From Flavobacteriaceae bacterium UBA3478 (GTDB taxonomy: Bacteria > Bacteroidota > Bacteroidia > Flavobacteriales > Flavobacteriaceae): a DNA stretch of 32,142 bases. The translations under genes and the position numbers were made by a program. Numbering within the stretch: the stretch's first letter is position 1; each line of letters begins with the position of its first letter. Shown here piece by piece: positions 15,533-25,347 of the stretch. The stretch is from positions 1,196 through 33,337 of the forward strand of contig DFQX01000089.1 of assembly GCA_002381155.1 (NCBI GenBank), written 5' to 3'. Under the pieces are notes generated by a model. The model did no database searches. It was not told the DNA's origin and worked only from the letters and a program-made list of their open reading frames with translations.

Positions 15533-16108
15533 TTACTTGACGAAAAACATAAATAAAACAAGATAAACCCAAAGCACTCCAAGGAAATGCCAAAACGTCT
15601 CACCTAGTTCAAAACCCAATCTATTTTCAGAGGAATATTTTAAACGTATGAGTTTGTAATTAACAATTCCAAGGCTAATTAGCCCAGCAAATAGATGCAG
15701 TAGGTGGACAAAAGCGATTAAGAAGATGTAAGACATCTTGATACTGCTAGTTGGTCCCGTAAAATAGTATCCAGCGGCAACCATTTGGCTAAATCCATTG
15801 AACTGAATAAATACGAACGAAACACCTAACAATAAGGTAATTAGAGCCCATCTCGAAGACAAGTTCAACTTATCTACCTTTAGGGCAAGGCGGGCAAGAA
15901 TGTAGGTTATACTACTCAAAATAATTACTGCCGTTGACCACCAAAAGGCCTTAGGCAATTCAATATTGGCCACCCAATCTTTTCGCTTACTACTTACGAT
16001 ATAGGCGCTTGTCCATCCTGCAAATCCCATAACAAGGGAAATGATTCCGAACCAAAGCATCATTTTTTTTGCCCGTTGTTGCTTTTCAAATTCTGTGCGT
16101 TCTAACAT
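15533..16108 (-). CDS. Heme-copper oxidase subunit III family protein (shorter paralog)
   Basis: This 191-residue protein has five hydrophobic helices and the C-terminal signature LGETFWHFLGVLWVYLVLFMFFVK, the end of the oxidase subunit III family. Other family-like segments are KMMLWFGIISLVMGFAGWTSAYIVSS at the start and YIFLIAFVHLLHLFAGLISLG, with the His residues typical of the subunit III motif. It is shorter than the second subunit III (325 residues) and lacks its insertion, so these are two distinct subunits rather than a duplicate copy. The gene lies 11 bp after ctaB and 64 bp before the larger subunit, an order that implies co-transcription with ctaB. Confidence 0.9.
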   Translation of the reverse strand: MLERTEFEKQQRAKKMMLWFGIISLVMGFAGWTSAYIVSSKRKDWVANIELPKAFWWSTAVIILSSITYILARLALKVDKLNLSSRWALITLLLGVSFVFIQFNGFSQMVAAGYYFTGPTSSIKMSYIFLIAFVHLLHLFAGLISLGIVNYKLIRLKYSSENRLGFELGETFWHFLGVLWVYLVLFMFFVK

Positions 16109-16119
16109 AATTTTTTGGT

Positions 16120-17013
16120 CTATCTAACAAGGTGATCGATAACATAGATCACCTGAATTAATGAAATATATATTACGCTCCTAAGCATTAATTTTTTAGC
16201 AAAGGACACCTCTAGAGAATTGAATAATTGAAGTGCAGGTATCATCATATAAAGGCCCGAAATACCTACGGCAATTGCAGCAGGAATTGAAATCACAAGT
16301 TTTCCGGTAAACCCAAACACTGGAGTGATGGATGCCAAAATCGTCCATAAGGTGTAAACAATAATTTGAAACGCGGTACTCTGATCTCTCTCACCCGTTG
16401 GAAGCATTTTGAATCCTCCTTTTTTATAATCATCATCTAACATCCAAGCCAGTGCCCAGAAATGAGGAAACTGCCAAAAAAATTGAATCATAAATAAGGT
16501 TCCAGCTTCAATTCCGAAAGACCCTGTAGCACCTACCCAACCCAACATGAATGGTATGGCCCCGGGAAACGCACCTACAAAAACAGACAGTGATGTCTTA
16601 GTTTTTAATGGGGTATAAACTAAAGCGTATAGAATTACCGAGAGTAAACCAAAAAAAGCCGTTTTAAGATTGAGAAAATAAAGTAACCCCCCTCCTAGAA
16701 TCGTGAGTGAAAAGGCAATAGTCAAGGCCAAAGCATCTGAGAAACGACCTGTCGGTAATGGTCGCTCTTTGGTACGATTCATCTTTGAATCTAGATCCTT
16801 TTCTATGATTTGGTTATAGGCATTCGAGGCTGCAACCAACGAAAAACCTCCAACTAGAAGAAGTACTAGTTCTAGTGCTTTATACGATTCAGCACCCAAC
16901 AAATAGCCCGCCAATGCAGAGAACACCACGCTAAGTGCTAAACGAACCTTCGTTAAAGCCTTAAGATCTGTCCAGAACAAGGAAGTAGGATGTGTTGTTG
17001 CCCCTTCAATCAT
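16120..17013 (-). CDS. ctaB: Protoheme IX farnesyltransferase (heme O synthase)
   Basis: CtaB/CyoE attaches a farnesyl group to heme B to make heme O, the precursor of heme A in the oxidase. It is an integral membrane enzyme of the UbiA prenyltransferase superfamily with about nine helices. The active-site motif is visible as SNAYNQIIEKDLDSKMNRTKERPLPTGR (from about residue 63), and the second conserved DD motif as MLDDDYKKGGFKMLP. I start at ATG 17011-17013, giving a 297-residue MIEGATTHP start. A further in-frame TTG would place the start upstream of the -7 box, which argues against it. It heads the unit with the two subunit III genes and the subunit IV-like gene. Confidence 0.96.
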   Translation of the reverse strand: MIEGATTHPTSLFWTDLKALTKVRLALSVVFSALAGYLLGAESYKALELVLLLVGGFSLVAASNAYNQIIEKDLDSKMNRTKERPLPTGRFSDALALTIAFSLTILGGGLLYFLNLKTAFFGLLSVILYALVYTPLKTKTSLSVFVGAFPGAIPFMLGWVGATGSFGIEAGTLFMIQFFWQFPHFWALAWMLDDDYKKGGFKMLPTGERDQSTAFQIIVYTLWTILASITPVFGFTGKLVISIPAAIAVGISGLYMMIPALQLFNSLEVSFAKKLMLRSVIYISLIQVIYVIDHLVR

Positions 17014-17019
17014 AGAGTG

Positions 17020-17049
17020 CAAAGATAAGATGCACAAATAGCTTTCAAA
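17020..17049 (-). promoter_or_regulatory. Full Bacteroidota promoter for ctaB
   Basis: The minus strand has TTTG (17046-17049), an 18-bp spacer and TATCTTTG (17020-17027), which fits the TTTG / TAnnTTTG consensus of the Bacteroidota primary sigma factor. The -7 box ends six bases before the ctaB ATG, so the leader would be only a few nucleotides. This is the best promoter match in the window. Confidence 0.72.
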
Positions 17050-17050
17050 T

Positions 17051-17075
17051 AAAAAAACCGGGCAATAAGCCCGGT
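17051..17075 (-). terminator. Intrinsic terminator after tonB
   Basis: On the minus strand ACCGGGC and GCCCGGT form a 7-bp, G+C-rich stem around TTATT, followed by seven T residues. It lies 22 bp after the tonB stop, and its T-tract is one base from the -33 element of ctaB. Confidence 0.92.
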
Positions 17076-17097
17076 TTTCTATAATTTATTCTCCGTA

Positions 17098-17802
17098 CTA
17101 CTGTAAACGGAAAGTAATTGGAATACTGAATGGTACTTTTACAGGACGCCCACGCTGTCTACCCGGTGTCATGTTTGGAAGCAGGTTGATAATACGCAAT
17201 GCTTCAGCCTCTAGGTTTTTGTCTGGACCTCTCATTCGAATTCCTCCAATTGAACCATCTCTTTGGATGACGAACATAACATTCACACGACCCTGAACAC
17301 CCATTTCTTGAGCGATTTCAGGATATCTGAAGTGCTTACGGATGTGCTTTTGCATTTGCTCTTGAAAACAAGCCTTTTTATCACTAGCACCTTCACAGCC
17401 TGGGAATACAGGTACATCTTCAATAACCGCGAATGGAATTGAAATATCATCTTCTACTTCTTCAACCTCAACCTCTTCGATTTCAATGACTTCTTCCTCT
17501 TGAGAAGTTTCGGTAGATTCAATAATGGTTTCTTCAACCTCTTCTTCATCTTCTACCACTTCAATAACTTCAGGAGCTGCTGGAGGTGGTGGAGGTGGTG
17601 GAGTTTTGATTTGTTCAGTCAACGGTACCTCCTCATCAAGCTGATCCTCTACATTTAGAGATATATCGTAATTCGTTACCTCATCGTATTTCTTCCACTC
17701 TAGGGCTCTCCACACAACGAACATTGTAAGGGCTAGACCTAGTGCGAAATAAAATCCACTATTACGACCTATATCTGCTTTTGGACTTTTCTTCGGTTCC
17801 AT
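17098..17802 (-). CDS. tonB: Energy transducer TonB
   Basis: TonB carries proton-motive energy from the inner-membrane ExbB/ExbD complex to outer-membrane receptors. This 234-residue protein has one N-terminal helix (about residues 15-34), a proline run (68-74) in a linker unusually rich in glutamate (about 80-118), and a TonB C-terminal domain (about 130-234) with FRYPEIAQEMGVQGRVNVMFVIQRDG and the ending VPFSIPITFRLQ. Cys136 and Cys145 could pair in the periplasm. An acidic linker in place of the enterobacterial Pro-Lys repeats is common in Bacteroidota. No exbB or exbD gene is adjacent. A weak hairpin after vanZ lies upstream and a strong terminator downstream, so it is probably monocistronic. 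Confidence 0.95.
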   Translation of the reverse strand: MEPKKSPKADIGRNSGFYFALGLALTMFVVWRALEWKKYDEVTNYDISLNVEDQLDEEVPLTEQIKTPPPPPPPAAPEVIEVVEDEEEVEETIIESTETSQEEEVIEIEEVEVEEVEDDISIPFAVIEDVPVFPGCEGASDKKACFQEQMQKHIRKHFRYPEIAQEMGVQGRVNVMFVIQRDGSIGGIRMRGPDKNLEAEALRIINLLPNMTPGRQRGRPVKVPFSIPITFRLQ

Positions 17803-17842
17803 ACTCTAAATTTTGATGATGGCTAATTTAAATATTAATTCG

Positions 17843-17864
17843 AAAAAGCACCGAATTATTTCGG
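17843..17864 (-). terminator. Weak hairpin at the vanZ stop codon
   Basis: The minus strand has CCGAA and TTCGG as 5-bp arms around a 4-base loop, then TGC and five T residues. The hairpin spans the vanZ stop codon. Short stem, so termination would be weak at best. Confidence 0.45.
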
Positions 17865-18269
17865 GTTTTTCATTCTGTTAAAAAAAGGATCTAAAACCTT
17901 TAAGGCAACTAATCCAAAAATGACTCCTACCGAATTGGCAACAAAATCACCAAGCTCTGCCGAACGATAGACAGTGAAAAAACCTTGCAACAATTCAATG
18001 ACGCCACTGTAGGTTATCGCAATTAATGCGACCATTATTTGTGCCTTTCGACCTAAAGCTCGAGCAAAAGAACCTTTATAGGCTAAAGCCATTAGGAAAG
18101 TAAACCCGAGGTAAAAAAGACAGTGCACCAATTTGTCCGCACCTTCAAAACTAAGAAGTGATCTACCAGTCGAGTCAATGCGCGCTAAACTAAGCACGGT
18201 GATACCGATGGCGTACAGCAAAAAGGCGGCAGTAAACGGATTAAATAGCCTGTGTTTAATTCTAAGCAC
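17856..18269 (-). CDS. VanZ-like membrane protein
   Basis: This 137-residue protein has four hydrophobic helices (about residues 12-28, 43-63, 73-93 and 104-124). The motifs KLVHCLFYLGFTFLMALAY after helix one and ELLQGFFTVYRSAELGDFVANSVGVIFG before helix four are those of the VanZ-like family. The reaction is unknown; some members affect resistance to glycopeptides, but that is not a safe inference for a free-standing protein like this. It overlaps the end of gcvH by 8 bp, so the two are probably co-translated. The symbol is not assigned because the name would imply a resistance role that the sequence does not show. Confidence 0.88.
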   Translation of the reverse strand: MLRIKHRLFNPFTAAFLLYAIGITVLSLARIDSTGRSLLSFEGADKLVHCLFYLGFTFLMALAYKGSFARALGRKAQIMVALIAITYSGVIELLQGFFTVYRSAELGDFVANSVGVIFGLVALKVLDPFFNRMKNPK

Positions 18270-18642
18270 CCACTAGGGCTTTGTAAGCATCGACATCCAA
18301 CAATTCTTCAATCTCGTCTAGATTATCAACACTCATTTTGATCATCCATCCCGCTCCGTAAGGATCGCTATTTACTAATTCTGGATTTTGATCTAATTCT
18401 TCATTGAAAGATTCAATCGTTCCAGATAACGGAAGAAATAAGTCAGAAACCGTCTTAACTGCTTCTACAGTGCCGAAAACCTCTTCTTTATCGAGAGTCT
18501 CATCTACAGTATCAACCTCAACATAAACAATATCCCCAAGTTCGGATTGTGCAAAATCAGTAATACCAACGGTTGCTGTATTCCCTTCGATAAGCACCCA
18601 CTCATGGTCTTTTGTATACCTTAAGTTTTCTGGAAAATTCAT
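18262..18642 (-). CDS. gcvH: Glycine cleavage system H protein
   Basis: The H protein carries the aminomethyl intermediate between the P, T and L proteins of the glycine cleavage system on a lipoyl arm. At 126 residues it has normal length. The lipoylation site is Lys63 in GTVEAVKTVSDL, and the N-terminal RYTKDHEWVLIEG and C-terminal YGAGWMIKM segments are family hallmarks. It starts 53 bp after sprA with its own -7 box and overlaps the VanZ-like gene by 8 bp. No gcvP or gcvT is nearby. I recall a sprA-gcvH-vanZ order in other flavobacteria, which would be genomic linkage rather than a functional link to secretion. Confidence 0.97.
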   Translation of the reverse strand: MNFPENLRYTKDHEWVLIEGNTATVGITDFAQSELGDIVYVEVDTVDETLDKEEVFGTVEAVKTVSDLFLPLSGTIESFNEELDQNPELVNSDPYGAGWMIKMSVDNLDEIEELLDVDAYKALVGA

Positions 18643-18668
18643 AACAATTTCTGATTATTAATAAGATT

Positions 18669-18676
18669 CAAAGGTA
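18669..18676 (-). promoter_or_regulatory. Bacteroidota -7 box for gcvH
   Basis: The minus strand has TACCTTTG, an exact TAnnTTTG match 26 bp before the gcvH ATG and 20 bp after the sprA stop. No clear TTG lies at the -33 spacing. It could let gcvH and the VanZ-like gene be transcribed independently of the 6.65 kb sprA gene. Confidence 0.45.
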
Positions 18677-18695
18677 ACTAAAAGTGTCTTGTAAA

Positions 18696-21600
18696 CTACT
18701 CGCCAAATCGATATTTTAAGCTGAGTCCCGCACGCATAGTAGTTTGTGGAAAGGAGGTAGATACTCTAAACTTCGAGATGCTATGATCGTAATAGGCAGC
18801 AAGATTCAATGTATTACTTAGAGCGTAATCCGCTGAGAATTGAGCCGAGAAACTTTGTTGACCAGAAGTGATCTGATCCCCGGCAATCTCGTCTAGATTT
18901 CTAATAAAGGTCGTATTCGATCGATAGGACACGTCTCCTCTAAGCACTAAATCGCCACGATACTGTCTTCTCTTGCCTCCTATTTTAGGGTTCCAGCGCA
19001 AATCGGTAATTCGCTTTCCTAAACCAAGAATAAATTCTTGACCTTTAATCTCAGTAAGCAAACTATTGGCAAAACTTAAATTCAACGCTCTATCTTTTCG
19101 CCATTCTGTTCGAATTTGCCAGAACGACTCTGTTTCAAAATCGAATCCAATAAGTGGGTTAAACTGGTCGTTCATCACTACCGCTCCAATCAGTAATTCT
19201 GGTTTTAAATCCCCATTTTCAAGGTTATATAAGCCCTCGTTTCGACTGAGATTATTTTGAAAATTATTAATACTATAGGCGGCTCTATATCCATGGTTGA
19301 TTGCAAAACGACTAAATATTTCAGGGAATAAACCACTGATTGAAACGTCCCAATTGGGAATACCGAAAGATTCAAAAGGTCCTAAACTTACTTCGCTAAT
19401 CGACTTGCCTGAATATGCCGCAACAAAAGAGCCCAACAACACCTCGGGATGATAGGCTCCATAGGCAATAGGGAAACCTTCAGAGTCAACCGCCGATAAA
19501 TTCATACCCGATGCATTAGCTAATCGATTAGCCATTTCAATTCTAGAAGCTTTGAATCGTTCAAAAGCCTCTGACCCCGTATCCGCCATTGAGCCATCGA
19601 AAGCGGTTGAAAGTAAAAAGGCTGTAGTACTATAACTACCTGTCTGGTTTGCGAGTAAGGACTGAAAAGTTGGTCCAAAGTCAGAGGGGGTCACTCTGAA
19701 CTGCTCTTGAAAACGATCGCTCTTTCTTCGATCATAACTAAGACCAATAGAAACAGCGCTACCGATACTAAGATTAGCAGTTGCAGAAAGGTTCTGGTTT
19801 TCGTCGATAACAAAGGGAGTATTGAACCCGTCAAAATCCGTCAAATATCCTTGTCTTGCAGCTTCAAATCTAAAATCAGAAGAAGCCACTCCTAGTAGTA
19901 ATTTCGGATCTAATTGAAGTAGACTCCGATCATTGATCGTCGGTAAATAACCTGGTAAGACTACCCCAGAGGTTTCAGAATAATTCAAAGCCACTTGAGC
20001 TCCTATCGCATCGGGAATTTTTATCAGTTTCTTCAATCCTGACTTTAAATCAAGGCCGCTACTTAGCGACAAAGTACTTGCCGTCTGAACGGTATGTAAA
20101 GGTCGACCTGCAACTTCAGCGAGTGCGTCAGAACCTCGTTGCCAATTAAGCGTACCTCCGTAATCTAAACGGGTAGTTATAAAATCAAGGGGTTTGAACG
20201 AACTGAATGGAATTTCTAGTCCAAGCTGTAGTTGTTGCGCATAGGTATTTGGCTGACCCCAAGAGAAAAAGGACTCCCAAACAGAGTTGAAACCCAGGTT
20301 TTGATTAAGATCTAGATTAACGATATTATTCTGGGTAGCAGTAAATGAGGTACTAAAGAATTTTAATGGATTCGCTTTGATCGAACCGTTCCATCCCGAC
20401 CTAAAATTTTGTTGACTTAAAAGGGGTAAATCAAGAAGGGTTACACCGGGTATAAAGATTTGTCTGAAGCGCTGTTCACTAAGGGATCGATCAATAGAGG
20501 CTCCCATGGTTAATGAGAAAATAGAAGGCGTATACCTATAATCGAGTGAAGCTCTCGCTTGCGACTGAAGCGATTCTGAGATTTCAAAATCACGATGCGA
20601 CTTGGTTGAATGGCTATAATTAACCGTAACATTCTCAGGATCAAAGAAATCGATATTGCTACCCTCTTTGCGTTCTATTCGAACACCATTAAGCGCGAGG
20701 CTAGAAACTTCTGTATATGACTCGGCCTGCTCTCGAATTGCTTGTTTATCATCGTTATTAGTCGCAGCACTAAGACGATCCTCGAGACGAATATCTTCAT
20801 AAACAGGATCATACTCCGGAGTAATTCGCGTAGAAGCCATCGAATAATTTAATGGTAGTCTCAATCGACTGGCTTTAGGTAAAAACTGTCCAAGATCTGT
20901 GCGCACCGAGAAATCAAAGTTTTCAGTATCATCTAACGAACGTGTATTAACCGCCCCGTCGATAGCTCCAAAACCTACCGTTGTCTTAGAGAAACCGGCC
21001 CCCAAAGTAACTACATCAGATAACTGGACAGAGGCATTGGCTGTTGCCGCCCAGCCTCCTTTATGATTGATTCCTGCTAGACGCAATTCATTAAACCAAA
21101 GCTCTGCCGAAACCGGTAGGCTTGATGATCGATTGATGGCACCAAGCATGGCAGAGGTAATATTCCCGATCGACGGATTTCCTTTTACGCGAATGGTCAT
21201 TCCATTCTCAAGAACCTTTGAAAACTCGGGTTCTGCGGAGGTAATTTGCTCTGCCTTTACACTACTTAATAGTGCCAAATCCAAATCAAGGGCATTCGCA
21301 TCTGGCCAAATTAGACCTGCGTCTTGAGTTGCATTTTTGGTAAAAGTTAAAGGCCACTCAATTTGGTAGTAGTTAGAGCTATAGTCCGTTCCAATTCTGA
21401 GAAAAGCAACTAAATCATTATCCTGAACCGTTGAAGCTCCTATTCGCTCGGCATGAACAAATAGCTTAATCCTTTCAAAGCGGCGCATATCGAATTTCAC
21501 ACGTCTAAAAGCTCCTCTTCCGTCCCCTAATTGTAAATCGGTAAACTGCATACTTAACGACTGTTCATTTTGTCGTACAATCGTATTCGTATTATTCAAA

Positions 21601-24600
21601 GCTTCGCGTCGAACCCCTGGTGGAAGTACGTATGGGATAGGGCTTCTATTACTGTTTTCTTCAATATTTACCGCACCCAATTCAAAGATCGATGAAGGAC
21701 TTAAGGGTAAGTTAGCTTCTGGGTCTAATTCTTTGTCATAGATTCTCCAACTACCTTGAATGAGGTCAAGGGCAGCAAATCGTAAAACGGTTGATCCTTG
21801 AAATCCTTGTAAGGACATACGAATAAAAGGTATCGACCTAAAATCGGTAATCCCGCCTACCGCACGGGTGTATTCACGTAGAGGGATCTTATACTGCACC
21901 CAACGAACTTTGCGTCCTGTGTCCAGAGTAACTTCTCGAACCGTTGTAATGTAGGGCATCGATTCGCTCACCACCGAATTGATAGGAAGTTCATATTGAT
22001 AATAACTCTCTGCCACATTCATGGCAAAGTCTCGATCGACATCCTCAACGTCGGGTAAGAGTGTAGAACCTCTTAACTCATCGGTCGGATTAATCGGTGT
22101 ATTACCTTCAGGATTGTTGAAATACTTGTAACGATTTGGGATACTTCCCCGAGCTTCTAAATAATTCACATAATTATCTCTTGCCGGGTCATCACTTGGT
22201 CCTGTATAAATCAAACCTTCCTGAGAATCTGAAAGACCATCTAATCCGACATCTTGTATTTCTCGAGCACCCGCATCGCTATCAAAAGTATAAATCAGGG
22301 CACTTCTAGAAGGGACAGATCCATAAATAGTTGGATCCACTTGAACTCCAAGTCCATTTTCGTATTGCTTTCTTCCATCAGGAAGAATATCCTCAGAAAG
22401 ATTCCCAAGATCGATCACTAATTTACCTCCCTCTCCAACTTCTGAAGGATCGAGCGGATGCAACATCCAAAACTGCAAGTATTCAATATTTGCCTGTTCA
22501 AAGTCAGTAACGGTAAGCGCTCGCATAGTCCCTGCCCATTTATTAGCAACTGCACCAAAATCAGACGCCGTATTATAGGGTCCTGCCTCATCGGGATAGT
22601 AGGCGATATCTAAGGTAGACTGAACTGCAGATTGTCCCTGGACTACATCGGTTTCGGGATAAACCTCTCTTATAAAAATTCGACGCGCTTCATCTTCTTG
22701 CAACATCGCATCGGTAATATCTGAGGGTCTTAACCTGCTGTAAAGCACAGGATCAATAGTATACCATGCCAGTCGAGCCCTAGACCTAGAAGCCTCAATT
22801 CCGGTTTGACCAAAAGGATTACTCGACAGTACCCAATCAGAAGGGTTTCTAAGGTCTAAGAATTGTTGGGCCTCTTCAAAATCATCGATATAGGTGGTTA
22901 CCTCGCCACCGAATTGTGCATTGTTTGGAGCAGATGGAATGAGTGCAGCAATTTCTGCAGAGAAATCAATCGAAGACGGTGCTTCAGTCTCAATAGTTGG
23001 CCACTGATTAATGAGTCGTGTAAGCCAAGGAACCTCTTTCCGAAACGAAATATTCGCACCAATCATCGAGTTATTAATCGGCTCGATTCCATAAGCAGAC
23101 TTCTGAGTGAGTGGGCGTTCTCTAAGATTTAAAAAGGCACCCCCAAAGGATAGTTCACTAGAGGCTCGATGCTGAATAGCGACTCCTGTGAATCGTCGAG
23201 TTAACTGCCCGATTTGGCCAGCATCTTCAACTGAAATATCTATCGGAAGACCAGAATTCTGCAAGCTCGGATCAAGAATCTCCACCTGACCCGCGGCATA
23301 ATCAACAATGTAATCAACCCCTTCAGTAAGAACTCTACCGCCAATACTAACCTGGACAGATCCGGGTAACGCAAACGCTACCCCAAGCGACAACTTTTGA
23401 CCCGAAGAAGCAGTGCTACCGCCATAGGAACCTCTAAGTAAAAAACGATTCGCATCTGCCTGCTGTAAGGCAGCTGTCTTCGTTAATTCATAGAGAGAAC
23501 GATAAACATATTGCCTTTGATTACCATTATAAGATTCCGCAATTTCGTAGTCTTCGGTAACATCACTAGAGAATTGCTCAAACAAGTATTCACCAAACGG
23601 CTCTACCTGGGTAAAAATGATTCTACCATTCGAGGCATCAACGGTAATACCGTCTATAAAATCAAAGAAACCATCCCCTTGCTCTGAACGATTTTGATAA
23701 GCATCGAGTCGATCTAAATTGAAAATTTTCAATAACGTACTATTTGAAAATTCCTCTGGCCAGGGAACCGAAGAGTCTGCAGGTGTTAAAAAGTTTCGGG
23801 GACTAGGGTCGGTGTAAAGTAATTGAAACTCAAAATCATTTGCACTAATTCCGAAGGCTCCAGTCGAATAGATATTCTTCATCATCAAATCCCAAATAGG
23901 ATCCTCAACCCGGGTAATATTGCTCTTTAGAAGTTTTACAATAAGCGCACTAGAGGCATCTCTTTGATTGTCGTTAGAGAACTCTCCGACCGTATAAACA
24001 GATCCGTTGTAAGTGTACTCATAAGCAACAGCAAGCACCTCATCAGTAGCCAATGGTTGATTCAGTGACAAGTATCCGAGCTGACGGTGGTACGAATAAT
24101 CTAAACCGGCTTCTAATTTTCGAGCATTTTCTAGAGAAGCATAGTCTAATCCGTTTATTAAAGGCTCGCCTAACAAACTTAATCCGGAGGCGGCACCAGC
24201 GGCAGTTCTTATTGAACTGGGAAGACCTTCACCACCTATCCATGCGGGATTAAGAAGGTTGGCCTCATTGTCTGGTAAAGACTCAGTAGCTCGAAAAAAA
24301 ATCTGTGGGCCCCCAAACCGAACTTTTTCAGGATTGTATTCTCCAAGATCTTGAAAACCTACAATTTGTCGAACGTTCTCAGTCTGTTGCGATCGATTGG
24401 TTACCCAAACTTCAATACGGGTAATCTGAACATTTGAAGCAATGAAGGGGTAGTTCTTAAGCGCTAGGTCATAGGCATCCCTAAAATGTTGACTTAAGAA
24501 AAAGTGAGTGTTTTCCTCATAATCGATCGCGGTAAGCTCAAACTCATTAATGACTGATCCATTTTGGGTGCTTACGGTATTTCGTTGAGATCGCTGTTCT

Positions 24601-25346
24601 GCATAAACGGCCGTCACAGAGGTACGCCCAAATTGTAAATCAGTTTTGAGTCCAAATAAATTCTGAGCACCAGTCATCAGACTGCTTTTGAGCGGCATAC
24701 TTACATTACCAAACTCGATATTGCGAATCAGGTCATCCTCATTCGGAGTATATTCAATTTTGAAAAGATTTTGAAAATCAAAGCTTGAACGGGAGTCCAT
24801 ATTTGCTTGAACTCTTAAACGCTCTCCGACCTGTGCATCCACATTTAAATCAAATTGCTGATCGATATCAAGAACGGTGCTTCTTTGATTACGAACGGAT
24901 ACCGATGGATTTTCTGATTTCTGGCTAAGAGCTCCTAGATCAAGGGAAAAACCTCCTGAAGTGTCAACAGTGATGGTATTACCGCCGAATATGGATTCAA
25001 AAAAAGCAGAATTAACATAATAAGTAGGTAGTAAATCCTCGCGTGCGTCAGCTACCGTGTCGTTCACTTTCGAAAGGGCATCGGTTTTTGTCTGGTAGTT
25101 AGACTTAATCATCTGTGCTCGAAGTGCCTCGTAGTACTGGGTAAAACTTAAATACCTCGGATACCCCACCACCTTTTCCGATACAGAAGGGAGTAACTCG
25201 TATCTGTTATTTACCGGATCATACTGATAGACCTCATCTATGCCGAAGGGGGATAAAGCCGGTAATTTTTGCGCCTGAGTAAGGGTAATAGCGAAAAACG
25301 CGAGTAGGACACAAAGAGACCGTATTGAATCCAGTCTAATCTTCAA
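18696..25346 (-). CDS. sprA: Type IX secretion system outer-membrane translocon SprA
   Basis: SprA (Sov in Porphyromonas) is the giant beta-barrel that moves C-terminal-domain substrates, including gliding adhesins, across the outer membrane. The 2216-residue product has a signal peptide (residues 1-25, ending TQA) and, throughout, alternating aromatic/hydrophobic strands typical of a large barrel. It ends TTMRAGLSLKYRFGE, a C-terminal barrel-assembly signal. Known members are about 2000-2400 residues. The start codon is TTG 25344-25346: an in-frame stop lies just upstream and no ATG keeps the signal peptide. It begins one base after the ruvA stop, so translation is probably coupled. No other T9SS gene (gldK-N, porV, sprE, sprT) is in the window. 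Confidence 0.96.
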   Translation of the reverse strand: MKIRLDSIRSLCVLLAFFAITLTQAQKLPALSPFGIDEVYQYDPVNNRYELLPSVSEKVVGYPRYLSFTQYYEALRAQMIKSNYQTKTDALSKVNDTVADAREDLLPTYYVNSAFFESIFGGNTITVDTSGGFSLDLGALSQKSENPSVSVRNQRSTVLDIDQQFDLNVDAQVGERLRVQANMDSRSSFDFQNLFKIEYTPNEDDLIRNIEFGNVSMPLKSSLMTGAQNLFGLKTDLQFGRTSVTAVYAEQRSQRNTVSTQNGSVINEFELTAIDYEENTHFFLSQHFRDAYDLALKNYPFIASNVQITRIEVWVTNRSQQTENVRQIVGFQDLGEYNPEKVRFGGPQIFFRATESLPDNEANLLNPAWIGGEGLPSSIRTAAGAASGLSLLGEPLINGLDYASLENARKLEAGLDYSYHRQLGYLSLNQPLATDEVLAVAYEYTYNGSVYTVGEFSNDNQRDASSALIVKLLKSNITRVEDPIWDLMMKNIYSTGAFGISANDFEFQLLYTDPSPRNFLTPADSSVPWPEEFSNSTLLKIFNLDRLDAYQNRSEQGDGFFDFIDGITVDASNGRIIFTQVEPFGEYLFEQFSSDVTEDYEIAESYNGNQRQYVYRSLYELTKTAALQQADANRFLLRGSYGGSTASSGQKLSLGVAFALPGSVQVSIGGRVLTEGVDYIVDYAAGQVEILDPSLQNSGLPIDISVEDAGQIGQLTRRFTGVAIQHRASSELSFGGAFLNLRERPLTQKSAYGIEPINNSMIGANISFRKEVPWLTRLINQWPTIETEAPSSIDFSAEIAALIPSAPNNAQFGGEVTTYIDDFEEAQQFLDLRNPSDWVLSSNPFGQTGIEASRSRARLAWYTIDPVLYSRLRPSDITDAMLQEDEARRIFIREVYPETDVVQGQSAVQSTLDIAYYPDEAGPYNTASDFGAVANKWAGTMRALTVTDFEQANIEYLQFWMLHPLDPSEVGEGGKLVIDLGNLSEDILPDGRKQYENGLGVQVDPTIYGSVPSRSALIYTFDSDAGAREIQDVGLDGLSDSQEGLIYTGPSDDPARDNYVNYLEARGSIPNRYKYFNNPEGNTPINPTDELRGSTLLPDVEDVDRDFAMNVAESYYQYELPINSVVSESMPYITTVREVTLDTGRKVRWVQYKIPLREYTRAVGGITDFRSIPFIRMSLQGFQGSTVLRFAALDLIQGSWRIYDKELDPEANLPLSPSSIFELGAVNIEENSNRSPIPYVLPPGVRREALNNTNTIVRQNEQSLSMQFTDLQLGDGRGAFRRVKFDMRRFERIKLFVHAERIGASTVQDNDLVAFLRIGTDYSSNYYQIEWPLTFTKNATQDAGLIWPDANALDLDLALLSSVKAEQITSAEPEFSKVLENGMTIRVKGNPSIGNITSAMLGAINRSSSLPVSAELWFNELRLAGINHKGGWAATANASVQLSDVVTLGAGFSKTTVGFGAIDGAVNTRSLDDTENFDFSVRTDLGQFLPKASRLRLPLNYSMASTRITPEYDPVYEDIRLEDRLSAATNNDDKQAIREQAESYTEVSSLALNGVRIERKEGSNIDFFDPENVTVNYSHSTKSHRDFEISESLQSQARASLDYRYTPSIFSLTMGASIDRSLSEQRFRQIFIPGVTLLDLPLLSQQNFRSGWNGSIKANPLKFFSTSFTATQNNIVNLDLNQNLGFNSVWESFFSWGQPNTYAQQLQLGLEIPFSSFKPLDFITTRLDYGGTLNWQRGSDALAEVAGRPLHTVQTASTLSLSSGLDLKSGLKKLIKIPDAIGAQVALNYSETSGVVLPGYLPTINDRSLLQLDPKLLLGVASSDFRFEAARQGYLTDFDGFNTPFVIDENQNLSATANLSIGSAVSIGLSYDRRKSDRFQEQFRVTPSDFGPTFQSLLANQTGSYSTTAFLLSTAFDGSMADTGSEAFERFKASRIEMANRLANASGMNLSAVDSEGFPIAYGAYHPEVLLGSFVAAYSGKSISEVSLGPFESFGIPNWDVSISGLFPEIFSRFAINHGYRAAYSINNFQNNLSRNEGLYNLENGDLKPELLIGAVVMNDQFNPLIGFDFETESFWQIRTEWRKDRALNLSFANSLLTEIKGQEFILGLGKRITDLRWNPKIGGKRRQYRGDLVLRGDVSYRSNTTFIRNLDEIAGDQITSGQQSFSAQFSADYALSNTLNLAAYYDHSISKFRVSTSFPQTTMRAGLSLKYRFGE

Positions 25347-25347
25347 T

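Noticed and set aside
17017..17035. GTGCA-N9-TGCAC inverted repeat around the ctaB -7 box
   Set aside because: Five-base arms with a 9-bp spacer are expected by chance in 32 kb; only the promoter call was kept.
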